Below are positions 43,415-50,813 of a DNA stretch of 64,000 nt, piece by piece. The first letter of the stretch is position 1. Every line of letters begins with the position of its first letter. The notes beneath the pieces are model-generated. The model worked only from the letters and a program-made list of their open reading frames with translations, was not told the DNA's origin and ran no database searches. The stretch is from Lentzea terrae (lineage in GTDB: Bacteria > Actinomycetota > Actinomycetes > Mycobacteriales > Pseudonocardiaceae), in NCBI RefSeq assembly GCF_003265345.1, contig NZ_QFWW01000007.1, forward strand, positions 394,036-458,035. Direction: 5' to 3'. Both the position numbers and the translations under genes were made by a program.

Positions 43415-43444
43415 AAACCCTGATGCCCCAACCCCTGCCGGGCA

Positions 43445-43879
43445 TCAGGAGATAGCCGCGATCAGTTTGGTCATCGTGGCGAGCGTCGTGCGCAGGTCCT
43501 CCAACGGGACCTGCGCACTGACGCGGTTCGCGAACTCGTGCTGCGCCTCCCGCAACCGCGCGATGGCGGCAAAGCCCTCGGCCGTGGGCCGCACGAGCTT
43601 CGCGCGTTGATGGGCGGGGTTCGGCAGGTACTCCGCCAAACCCTTGTCCACCAACAGGTCCGCGATCCGCTGCACCGACTGACGAGCCAGCCCCATCTCC
43701 CGCGCGGTGCCGGAGACCGACAACGGCTCGCGCAGCACCGCGCCCAGCACCTGCCACCACGCCGCGGTCAGGCCGACAGGCTTGGTCATCACCTCGGCCG
43801 CGTCCAGAAAAGCCCCGTAGAGCCGAAAAGTACGCATCACGACGTCGGTGAGGACGTCACCCGCTTCAGTCCTGGACAC
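43445..43879 (-). CDS. MarR-family transcriptional regulator
   Basis: The 144-residue winged-helix regulator has an opening helix pair (FRLYGAFLDAAEVMTKPVGLTAAWWQVLGAVL), then the helix-turn-helix SVSGTAREMGLARQSVQRIADLLVDKGL and the wing PNPAHQRAKLVRPTAEG. It lies downstream of the DJ-1-like gene with a 14-base overlap, so both are cotranscribed. Two near-identical palindromes in the divergent promoter at 44482-44519 are the obvious candidate operators. If so, it represses its own operon and the enoyl-CoA hydratase gene. Confidence 0.9.
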   Translation of the reverse strand: MSRTEAGDVLTDVVMRTFRLYGAFLDAAEVMTKPVGLTAAWWQVLGAVLREPLSVSGTAREMGLARQSVQRIADLLVDKGLAEYLPNPAHQRAKLVRPTAEGFAAIARLREAQHEFANRVSAQVPLEDLRTTLATMTKLIAAIS

Positions 43880-44483
43880 TCGCCATCAGCCTCTCGAACG
43901 CCGCCATGCTGTCGTCGCGGTACAACTCGTACCAGGCGTCGACGGTCTGCGACCGGTAGGCCTCCAGTTCGAGCAGCACCTCGCGGGTCCACTCCAACGC
44001 GCTCGCACCGCCCGCCGTGATCACGCCCTGGTCCCGCACGGCCCGCGCGTCCTGGTACAGCTCCGAACCACCGTAGGAACCGAGCTCGCCGGGGAAGTTC
44101 GACGTGTGCTTGACGTCGTCCAGCAACCCTTCGCGCGCCAGCCCGATCGTCGCGCCGCAGATCGCCGCCACCGGCTTGCCCGCCTCCCGGAACCGCCGCG
44201 CGAGCTTGCCCAGAGCCGCGTTCTGTCCCGCCTCCCACGAGTCGCTGCCGATCAGCAGCAGCATCGCGGCGTCGTCCAAAGACACGTCCTCGACCGTCAC
44301 GTCCGGCAGCATCCGCACACCACCAGCAGTCCGCACCGGCTCCGCGGACGAGGCCGCGGTCTTGATCTCGTAGCGACCCGGCTGCTGCTGGAACGCCTGG
44401 ATGTTGATCTGGGCGGCCGCGTGGCCGTACTCCCAGTCCGAAAGCCCGTCGACCAGAGCGAGGTACACCGTCTGCGTTGTCAT
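43866..44483 (-). CDS. DJ-1/PfpI-family protein
   Basis: The 205-residue protein has the DJ-1/PfpI fold with the nucleophile elbow AAICGATIGLA (catalytic Cys near 109), the N-terminal strand VYLALVDGLSDWEYGHAAAQIN carrying the conserved Glu, and a His in the region DDVKHTSNFPGELGSYGG. Members include isonitrile hydratase-like, glyoxalase and stress proteins, so activity is not fixed. Its start codon is inside the left operator palindrome. It is cotranscribed with the downstream MarR gene. Confidence 0.9.
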   Translation of the reverse strand: MTTQTVYLALVDGLSDWEYGHAAAQINIQAFQQQPGRYEIKTAASSAEPVRTAGGVRMLPDVTVEDVSLDDAAMLLLIGSDSWEAGQNAALGKLARRFREAGKPVAAICGATIGLAREGLLDDVKHTSNFPGELGSYGGSELYQDARAVRDQGVITAGGASALEWTREVLLELEAYRSQTVDAWYELYRDDSMAAFERLMASVQD

Positions 44484-44519
44484 GACAGTAGACTGTCATA
44501 ATTGACAGCATGCTGTCAA
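44482..44519. promoter_or_regulatory. Twin palindromic operators between DJ-1/MarR operon and enoyl-CoA hydratase gene
   Basis: ATGACAG-TAGA-CTGTCAT (44482-44499) and TTGACAG-CATG-CTGTCAA (44502-44519) are both perfect 7-bp inverted repeats with 4-base spacers and share the core TGACAG-N4-CTGTCA. Their centres are 20 bases apart, two helical turns on the same DNA face. One overlaps the DJ-1 start codon, the other a potential upstream start of the hydratase. The MarR protein encoded next door is the likely ligand, by inference. Confidence 0.75.
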
Positions 44520-44545
44520 CTACCGCGAGCGTTAAGGTCAGCGAC

Positions 44546-45322
44546 ATGGCAGACGAGCTGGTCCACTACGAGGTGCAGCGTGGCATCGCGACGATCACGC
44601 TGGACTCTCCGCACAACCGCAACGCCCTGTCGGCACAGCTGCGCCGCGAGCTCAGGGACCACCTGAGCCAGGCCGCAAAAGACGACCAGGTGCGTGTGGT
44701 CGTGCTGACCCACACGGGCTCCGTGTTCTGTTCCGGCATGGACCTCAAGGAGGCCGCCGGCGCGAGCGCGGGAGACCAGGGCGTCAACGAGTTCCCGGCG
44801 ATCCTCGAGCAGCTCTGGACCAGTCCAAAACCGGTCGTGGCCGCGCTCAAGGGCCCGGCCCGCGCGGGCGGCGTCGGCATCATCGCGGCGTGCGACATCG
44901 CCATCGCGGCCAACGAGGCCACGTTCGCGTTCAGCGAGGTCCGGATCGGTGTCGTACCGGCCGTCATCTCGGTGACCGTGCTGCCGCGGCTGGTCCCCCG
45001 CCAGGCCCACGAACTGTTCCTCACCGGCGAGGCGTTCGACTCCCGGCGCGCGGTGGAGATCGGCCTGCTCAACTCCGCCGTGCCGGTCGACGGTGTCGAC
45101 GCCGAGGTCCGCCGCTACACCGACATGCTCGCGCTCGGCGCGCCCAAGGCCCTCGCCGCCACCAAGGAGATGCTGCAGCAGGAGCGGTCCACGAACCTCG
45201 GCGAGGTCTTCGCGGACATGCTCGAGCTGTCGGCACAGCACTTCGGCGGACCGGAGGGCCAGGAGGGCATCGCGGCGTTCAAGGAGAAGCGCAGGCCCTC
45301 CTGGGTGCCAGAAGAGAACTAG
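44546..45322 (+). CDS. Enoyl-CoA hydratase/isomerase family protein
   Basis: The 258-residue crotonase-fold protein has the oxyanion-hole strands VFCSGMDLKEAAG (near 66) and GPARAGGVGIIAACDIAIA (near 110), plus the helix SEVRIGVVPAVISVTVLPRL, where the usual catalytic Glu lies in the region AFSEVRIGV. It would hydrate trans-2-enoyl-CoA or do a related reaction in fatty-acid or aromatic breakdown. ATG 44546 is chosen with AAGG 9 bases upstream; the in-frame ATG 44510 lies inside an operator. Likely regulated by the divergent MarR. Confidence 0.9.
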   Translation: MADELVHYEVQRGIATITLDSPHNRNALSAQLRRELRDHLSQAAKDDQVRVVVLTHTGSVFCSGMDLKEAAGASAGDQGVNEFPAILEQLWTSPKPVVAALKGPARAGGVGIIAACDIAIAANEATFAFSEVRIGVVPAVISVTVLPRLVPRQAHELFLTGEAFDSRRAVEIGLLNSAVPVDGVDAEVRRYTDMLALGAPKALAATKEMLQQERSTNLGEVFADMLELSAQHFGGPEGQEGIAAFKEKRRPSWVPEEN

Positions 45323-45777
45323 AACCAGCCGGTGCACTCGACGACGCCCTGTGACGAACCGCAGGCACGCATCACCTTGCCGTCGTTCTTGAACGCCTCG
45401 GTGTACTTCGCGGTGCCCGAGTCGATGCGCGTGTGACCGAGGGGCCCCTCGTGCTCGTTGGCCGCGGGGTCCTTCCGGTCAGTCCAGACCTCCTCGCCGG
45501 GCGCGCCGGACGAGATGCGGCCCCACGCGCACTTGGACTTGTTCGACGCGCGCAGCTCGATCACCCGGCCGTTCTGCATGACGATCGGGTTGTCGCCGTC
45601 GATCGTGTCGAACGGCGTGAACGGCTCCTCCTGCGTGCAGCCGGGGTCCCCGGTGCCGGCGGAGACCTCGCTCACGGAGGCGGCGGACATCTGACCCAGA
45701 TCCGCGGCCGAGTCGCAGGCAGCGACGGCCGCGGCAAGCACGAGCAGAAATGCCGTGCGACGGAAATGCGTTCCCAT
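45319..45777 (-). CDS. Lipoprotein with DUF2690 domain
   Basis: The 152-residue protein starts at ATG 45777 with a lipoprotein signal (lipobox AACDS near residue 21). It continues with a mature domain whose CAWGRISSGAPGEEVWTDR segment fits DUF2690, a family of secreted proteins with paired cysteines (CTQEE near 47; CGSSQGVVEC near the end). The function is unknown. Longer forms from GTG or ATG further upstream would put the signal peptide internally, so they are rejected. The end overlaps the convergent hydratase gene by 4 bases. Confidence 0.8.
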   Translation of the reverse strand: MGTHFRRTAFLLVLAAAVAACDSAADLGQMSAASVSEVSAGTGDPGCTQEEPFTPFDTIDGDNPIVMQNGRVIELRASNKSKCAWGRISSGAPGEEVWTDRKDPAANEHEGPLGHTRIDSGTAKYTEAFKNDGKVMRACGSSQGVVECTGWF

Positions 45778-45820
45778 GGAATCGCACTGTCCACTCTGGA
45801 CAGAAATTCCGCAGCGCGGG

Positions 45821-46084
45821 TCACCGTTCTGTGCGAACGACCCGCAGTTCGTGATCACCTGATTCAGCGTTCCGCTTCACAGCGTCACGAAGCACTTCCA
45901 GCACGGAAGCATCCAGGTCATTTGGGACGACCAGCACGTACTCACCGGCGGGCAGCCAGGACAGATCGGTCAGGCTGTCGTACAACGCGTCGAGGTTCTG
46001 CCCGAACCAGGACGGAAACGACAACGCCTCGGCAATGGCCGCGATCGCAGCGGACTTCTCCGAAACGAGAATGTGCCGTTTCAT
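45821..46084 (-). CDS. Barstar-family ribonuclease inhibitor
   Basis: The 87-residue protein matches barstar in length and pattern. ALSFPSWFGQNLDALYDSLTDLSWLP-type sequence covers helix 1, the WFGxNxDALxDxL segment with the inhibitory Asp, and the loop that plugs the barnase active site. The gene overlaps the upstream RNase gene by 4 bases (stop/start), so inhibitor and enzyme are translated from one message. It acts in the cytoplasm to protect the producer cell. Confidence 0.9.
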   Translation of the reverse strand: MKRHILVSEKSAAIAAIAEALSFPSWFGQNLDALYDSLTDLSWLPAGEYVLVVPNDLDASVLEVLRDAVKRNAESGDHELRVVRTER

Positions 46085-46524
46085 TTGCGCACGTCCACGA
46101 CGACGAACGTCGAATAGTGGTCGCCGGTGTAGAACACTTCCTTCTCGGACCCGGTCACGAGCCGGCGCGCGCCGCGGTCGGGACTGCCCGGCGTCGGCAC
46201 GGTGTACTCCTTGTAGTACCCGGACTTCTGCTGCGGCAGCCGCTTCTCCCGGTTCTGGAACGTCACGCCGTCGTTGCGCGGGTACGGGAACGGGCCGTTC
46301 GCCTCGATCAGCTTCCAGGTCGCGCCGGCCTCGGCGGGCAACGAGGACAGCGCCTTGACGTCCAGACCGGACGAGCCGCCGGGCACGGCGAGCTGGGAGG
46401 CCGAGGCGGGCAGGTCAGCGGGCGGCCGCTCGGGGTTCGAGACGTTGTCCTTGACGAACCAGCCGACCACGACCAGAGCGATGAGCCCGACCAATGCGAC
46501 GGTCAGGCGGCGACCAGGACTCAC
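46081..46524 (-). CDS. Barnase/RNase Sa-type guanyl ribonuclease, membrane-anchored
   Basis: The 147-residue protein has one N-terminal membrane segment (about 8-24) with no clear signal peptidase site, a proline-rich spacer, and a microbial RNase N1 domain. The catalytic set fits barnase/RNase Sa: Glu106 in KEYTVPTPG, Arg120 or Arg121 in RGARRLVTG, and His136 in TGDHYSTFVVV. It cleaves RNA after guanosine. Barstar follows with a 4-base overlap, and a small membrane protein gene overlaps its start. The anchor means the domain faces outward, so it could be a contact or envelope nuclease. Confidence 0.85.
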   Translation of the reverse strand: MSPGRRLTVALVGLIALVVVGWFVKDNVSNPERPPADLPASASQLAVPGGSSGLDVKALSSLPAEAGATWKLIEANGPFPYPRNDGVTFQNREKRLPQQKSGYYKEYTVPTPGSPDRGARRLVTGSEKEVFYTGDHYSTFVVVDVRK

Positions 46525-46748
46525 GCGGCGACCTTCTCCGGTTCGGGCTCGGGCTCCGGCGCCGCCTCGACCAGCGACGCCGGGTTCTTCGCACCCCAGT
46601 CCGCGACGCGGTCGATCAGCCGCGCCACGCCCAGGCAGAGCGGCAGCACGACGACCATCACGACCGGGAACTGCACGGCGACGGGCAGCTGCACGAGCCA
46701 CAACTCGACGCCGTCCCACCACTGCCAAAGCCAATCCACCCGGTCCAC
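46521..46748 (-). CDS. Small membrane protein in the RNase-barstar operon
   Basis: The 75-residue protein from GTG 46748 (or GTG 46739) has one strong hydrophobic segment near residues 20-42 (LPVAVQFPVVMVVVLPLCLGVA). A Trp-rich N-terminus (WLWQWWDGVELWL) and a Glu/Pro-rich acidic tail (EAAPEPEPEPEK) flank it. The stop overlaps the RNase start by 4 bases as GTGA. Position in a three-gene operon suggests a partner for export, anchoring or protection against the RNase. No family is recognised. Confidence 0.65.
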   Translation of the reverse strand: MDRVDWLWQWWDGVELWLVQLPVAVQFPVVMVVVLPLCLGVARLIDRVADWGAKNPASLVEAAPEPEPEPEKVAA

Positions 46749-46809
46749 CCTAGTCTCGTGACCGGTGTCACGGCATTTGCCCAGGCCCGAGATAGGTATG
46801 TTGCGAACC

Positions 46810-47775
46810 ATGTTCGCCGTTTACGCAGCAGAACCCAGTCCTGAGAACCCGCTGGCCTCGCTTCGCGTCGGCGAGCGCCCCGAGCCCGAGGTCCCGAGCG
46901 GGTGGGTGCGCGTCGCGGTCAAGGCGGCCAGCCTCAACATGCACGACCTGTGGACGTTGCGCGGCGTCGGCATCAAGCCGGAGCAGTTCCCGATGATCCT
47001 GGGCTGCGACGGCGCCGGCACCCTCGACGACGGCACCGAGGTGGTGCTGCACTCCGTCATCGGCGACCCGAACTGGTCCGGTGAGGAGACGCTCGACCCG
47101 AAGCGCACGCTGCTCACCGAGAAGCACCAGGGCACGTTCGCCGACTACGTCACGGTGCCGGCCCGCAACGCGCTGCCCAAGCCGGCCGGCCTGTCGTTCG
47201 CCGAGGCGGCCTGCATGGGCACGGCGTGGCTGACGGCGTACCGGATGCTGTTCGTGAAGTCCGGTCTGCGCCCCGGCCAGACGATGCTCGTGCAGGGCGC
47301 GTCCGGCGGTGTGTCGACCGCGCTCATCCAGCTCGGCCGCGCCGCCGGGTTCCGCGTCTGGGTCACCGGCCGCACCGAGGAGAAGCGCGCGCTGGCCACC
47401 ACCCTCGGTGCCCACGAGACCTTCGAGTCCGGCGCCAGGCTGCCCGAACGGGTCGACGCGGTGTTCGAGACCGTCGGCAAGGCCACCTGGTCGCACTCGA
47501 TGAAGGCGCTCAAGCCCGGCGGCATCGTGGTGATCTCCGGCGCGACGTCCGGTGACGCGACGGCGGCCGAGCTGCAGCGGTTGTTCTTCCTGCAGCTGCG
47601 CGTGGTCGGCTCGACCATGGGCACCCGCGAGGAACTGGGCGATCTCATCCAGTTCTGCGCGCTCAACGACCTCAAGCCGCAGATCGGCGCCGAGCTCAAG
47701 TTCGAGGACGCCGAGCAGGGCCTCAGGTCCATGCTCGACGGCGAGACGGCCGGCAAGATCGTCTTCGTGCGATAG
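46810..47775 (+). CDS. Zinc-binding-type alcohol dehydrogenase/quinone oxidoreductase (MDR superfamily)
   Basis: The 321-residue medium-chain dehydrogenase/reductase protein has a GroES-like N-terminal half (NMHDLWTLRGVGIKPEQFPMILGCDGAG) and a Rossmann domain with VQGASGGVSTALIQLGRAAG near residue 160. The structural zinc cysteines of ADHs are absent, so quinone/enoyl reductase activity is more likely than alcohol oxidation. ATG 46810 is taken; in-frame ATG 46798 is possible. It is divergent from the small membrane protein gene 60 bases away. Confidence 0.88.
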   Translation: MFAVYAAEPSPENPLASLRVGERPEPEVPSGWVRVAVKAASLNMHDLWTLRGVGIKPEQFPMILGCDGAGTLDDGTEVVLHSVIGDPNWSGEETLDPKRTLLTEKHQGTFADYVTVPARNALPKPAGLSFAEAACMGTAWLTAYRMLFVKSGLRPGQTMLVQGASGGVSTALIQLGRAAGFRVWVTGRTEEKRALATTLGAHETFESGARLPERVDAVFETVGKATWSHSMKALKPGGIVVISGATSGDATAAELQRLFFLQLRVVGSTMGTREELGDLIQFCALNDLKPQIGAELKFEDAEQGLRSMLDGETAGKIVFVR

Positions 47776-47814
47776 CCGTAAACAGAACGATCGGCCAAAA
47801 ATCGGCTCCCTGAT

Positions 47815-47873
47815 TGGTGGGTTCGGACAAAGCGCGTCACATTTGACACGCATAGGTTCAGCCGGACCCACCA
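47815..47873 (+). promoter_or_regulatory. Long inverted repeat upstream of the APC permease gene
   Basis: TGGTGGGTTCGG (47815-47826) and CCGGACCCACCA (47862-47873) form 12-base arms with one mismatch around a 35-base AT-richer loop that contains TTGACA (47843-47848). The repeat ends 17 bases before the permease ATG. It could be a leader-RNA stem controlling the ribosome site, or a transcription-factor target across the promoter. Sequence alone does not separate these. Confidence 0.45.
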
Positions 47874-47890
47874 TCAAGGGAGATGACGGC

Positions 47891-49312
47891 ATGACTATGC
47901 AGGGCGTCTTCAGGCGCAAGCCCATCGACCAGATCGCGGAGGACAAGGGCGACGGGCTCACCAGAACGCTGGGCCTGTGGCAGCTGACCGCGATCGGCAT
48001 CGGCGGCATCATCGGCGCGGGCATCTTCTCGCTCGCCGGCGCCGTCGCGAACAAGACGGCGGGCCCGGCCGTGCTGATCTCGTTCCTGGTGGCGGGTGTC
48101 GCGAGCGCGGCGGCGGCGTTCTCGTACGCGGAGTTCGCCGGCCTGATCCCCAAGGCGGGCAGCGCCTACACCTACGGGTACGCCGTGCTGGGCGAGGTCG
48201 TCGGCTGGTTCATCGGCTGGGACCTGCTGCTGGAGTACACCGCGATCGTGGCGGTGGTCGCGATCGGCATCTCGGGCTACTTCACCGAACTGCTGAGCCT
48301 GCTGAACATCCAGCTCCCCCAATGGATGCTGGGTGCGCCGGGTACCGAAGGCGCGGGCGTAGAACCGGGAAGTTACAAGGTCAACCTGTTCGCCGTGGTC
48401 CTGTGCCTGCTGATCGCGTACGTGCTGAACCTCGGCATGAAGAACGCGGCGCGGTTCGAGACCACGTTGGTGTACCTGAAGATCGCCGTCGTGCTGCTGG
48501 TGATCGTCGTCGGCGTCTTCCACATCAACACGGACAACTACAACCCGTTCTTCCCGTTCGGGCTGAGCGGCGCTTTCACCGGCGCCGCAACGGTCTTCTT
48601 CGCGGTGTTCGGCTACGACGCGATGAGCACGGCGGCCGAGGAGTCGAAGGACTCCCAGCGGCACATGCCCAAGGCGATCATCTACTCGCTGGCGATCTCG
48701 ATGGTCCTTTACGTGCTGGCCTGCCTCGTGCTCACCGGCATGGTCAACTACAAGGACGTCGACTCGGAGAGCGCGTTCGCCACGGCGTTCGCCGACATCG
48801 GTTTCCACTGGCTGGGCATCATCATCAGCGTCGGCGCGATCCTCGGCATCACGACGGTGCTCTTCACGTTCCTGCTGGGCGCGGCCCGCGTCGGCTTCTC
48901 GATGAGCCGCGACGGCCTGCTGCCCCAGTGGTTCGCGAAGACGCACCCGGTGAAGCACGTGCCGTCGCGCATCACGTGGGTGCTGGGCGTCGCCTCGGCC
49001 GTCATCGCCGGGTTCCTGCCGATCGCGGAGGCCGCCGAGCTCACCAACATCGGCATCCTGCTGGCGTTCGTCGTCGTGTGCATCGCCGTGATCGTGTTGC
49101 GCTACAAGCAGCCCGACCTGCCGCGCACGTTCAGGACGCCGGGCATGCCGGTCGTCCCGATCATCGGTGTGGTGTTCTCGATCTGGCTGATCACGTTCCT
49201 CACGCCGGAGACCTGGCTGCGGTTCGCGGTCTGGTTCCTGATCGGCCTGGTGATCTACTTCGCCTACTCGAAGCGCCACTCCGTCATGGAGAAGCAGCAG
49301 TCCGAGCGGTGA
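47891..49312 (+). CDS. APC-superfamily amino acid permease
   Basis: The 473-residue transporter has about twelve membrane helices. The first carries the APC substrate motif GIGGIIGAGIFSLAG (near residues 36-50). The conserved helix-6 region FFAVFGYDAMSTAAEESKDSQRHMPKAI and the cationic-amino-acid transporter-like C-terminus are clear. It imports amino acids by proton symport or exchange; the particular substrate is not fixed. AAGGGAGA precedes the ATG by about 8-13 bases. A long inverted repeat upstream may control it. Confidence 0.92.
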   Translation: MTMQGVFRRKPIDQIAEDKGDGLTRTLGLWQLTAIGIGGIIGAGIFSLAGAVANKTAGPAVLISFLVAGVASAAAAFSYAEFAGLIPKAGSAYTYGYAVLGEVVGWFIGWDLLLEYTAIVAVVAIGISGYFTELLSLLNIQLPQWMLGAPGTEGAGVEPGSYKVNLFAVVLCLLIAYVLNLGMKNAARFETTLVYLKIAVVLLVIVVGVFHINTDNYNPFFPFGLSGAFTGAATVFFAVFGYDAMSTAAEESKDSQRHMPKAIIYSLAISMVLYVLACLVLTGMVNYKDVDSESAFATAFADIGFHWLGIIISVGAILGITTVLFTFLLGAARVGFSMSRDGLLPQWFAKTHPVKHVPSRITWVLGVASAVIAGFLPIAEAAELTNIGILLAFVVVCIAVIVLRYKQPDLPRTFRTPGMPVVPIIGVVFSIWLITFLTPETWLRFAVWFLIGLVIYFAYSKRHSVMEKQQSER

Positions 49313-50813
49313 CCTCCTGGTCGAGCACGGACAGCGGCACCGGTCCGAGCCCGATCACGAGGTCGTGGAACGCCCTGACGTCGAAGCGGTCGCCCAGCCG
49401 GGCGGCCGCTTCGCCGCGGATGCGCTGGATCTCCAGGCGCCCCACCATGTACGCGAGCGCCTGGCCCGGCACCTCGATGTACCGGTCGACCTCGGAGTTG
49501 ATCTCGGGCTCGGTCATCACCGTGTTCTCGCGCAGGAAGTCCACAGCCTGCTGCCGGGTCCAGCCGAACGCGTGGATGCCCGTGTCGACCACCAGCCGGC
49601 CGGCGCGCATCGCGTCCAGCCCGAGCATGCCGAGGCGTTGCTCCTCCGACGAGTACAGCCCCATCTCGTCGGCCAGGCGCTCGGTGTAGAGGCCCCAGCC
49701 CTCCAGGTACGCCTCGATGAACGCGAACCGGCGCAGGTTCGACTGCTCGGTCTCGGCGGCGATCGAGAGCTGGTAGTGGTGGCCCGGCACGGCCTCGTGG
49801 AACGCCGTCACCTCCGACAGCGTGCGGCTGCGTTCGGTGGCGCCCAACGGGTTCAGCCAGTACGTGCCGGGACGGCTGCCGTCCAGCGGTGCCGGCTGGT
49901 AGTACGCGATCGGCGCCGTCGGCCGTTCCGCCTCACCGACCAGCAGCACCTGGCAGCCGACCTTCGGCATGCGCCCGAACCACTGCGGCGCAACGGCTTC
50001 GGCCCGCGCGATCGCGTCCACCGCGTGCTCGACCATCTGGTCCTCGTTGTCCCACAACAGTTCTCTGCGCAACCGGTGGAAGATCTCCAGCACGTCGCTG
50101 GTGCCCCACACCCGCGAGCCGATCTCCGCGTACTCCTCGCGCAACCCGGCGATCAGGTCCAGCCCGAGCCGGTGCAGCGCGGCCGGGGTGTACGAGGTGG
50201 TCGTGTAGTTGCGGACGAGGTTGGCGTAGTTCTGCTCGCCCTCGGGCAGCCAGCAGATGCCCGGCTGGTCGTCCGGACGGCCGTCGACGGACATCAGCAC
50301 CTCGCGGTACCGGGCGATGGCCGCGCGGATCTCCGGCGACGCCGTCCCTTCCCACTCCTGCACCGGCGAGGCGAGGAACCGCTCCATCCGCGTCGCACCG
50401 GCCCGCAGGTGCCGCAGCAACGGCCTGCGGTCGGAGTCGCGCACTCGCTGGGCGGCCTGGTCGACGTGCCGCGCGATCTTGTCCTGCCGCTGCGACACGT
50501 CCAGCTGCGCCGCCATCTGCAGCAACGCGTTCACCGGCGCGCTCATCCCGGTCGCGACGGTGTGCTCGACCAGCCTGGCGTCGATCCGCGCCACGATCGA
50601 CTCACCCTGGTGCCTGAGCACGGCGAGCGTGACCGGGTCCTCGTCGCTCGTCTCGGCCCGGCGCAGGATGTCCGCGATCCGGGCCCGCAACGCCTGTTCG
50701 CCCTCGACGCTGAGGTCCTCGAGCTTGTCGTCCCAGCCGGGCAGGCCGTACATCGAGGGCAGGAACGGCGACCAGTCCATGGCCGCGGCGAACATCTCGT
50801 CTGCGAGCGACAT
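49284..50813 (-). CDS. DUF885-family metallopeptidase-like protein, copy 1
   Basis: The 509-residue protein has the DUF885 hallmarks: HEAVPGHHYQLS near residue 343 (HExxPGH) and EGWGLYTERLADEMGLY near residue 370. Together these resemble the zinc site of a gluzincin-like peptidase. The N-terminal half is helical and acidic. No signal peptide is seen, so a cytosolic location is expected. Its start and the upstream copy's stop share a base (TGATG). The 3' end overlaps the convergent permease gene by 29 bases. Confidence 0.9.
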   Translation of the reverse strand: MSLADEMFAAAMDWSPFLPSMYGLPGWDDKLEDLSVEGEQALRARIADILRRAETSDEDPVTLAVLRHQGESIVARIDARLVEHTVATGMSAPVNALLQMAAQLDVSQRQDKIARHVDQAAQRVRDSDRRPLLRHLRAGATRMERFLASPVQEWEGTASPEIRAAIARYREVLMSVDGRPDDQPGICWLPEGEQNYANLVRNYTTTSYTPAALHRLGLDLIAGLREEYAEIGSRVWGTSDVLEIFHRLRRELLWDNEDQMVEHAVDAIARAEAVAPQWFGRMPKVGCQVLLVGEAERPTAPIAYYQPAPLDGSRPGTYWLNPLGATERSRTLSEVTAFHEAVPGHHYQLSIAAETEQSNLRRFAFIEAYLEGWGLYTERLADEMGLYSSEEQRLGMLGLDAMRAGRLVVDTGIHAFGWTRQQAVDFLRENTVMTEPEINSEVDRYIEVPGQALAYMVGRLEIQRIRGEAAARLGDRFDVRAFHDLVIGLGPVPLSVLDQEVTARTAASP

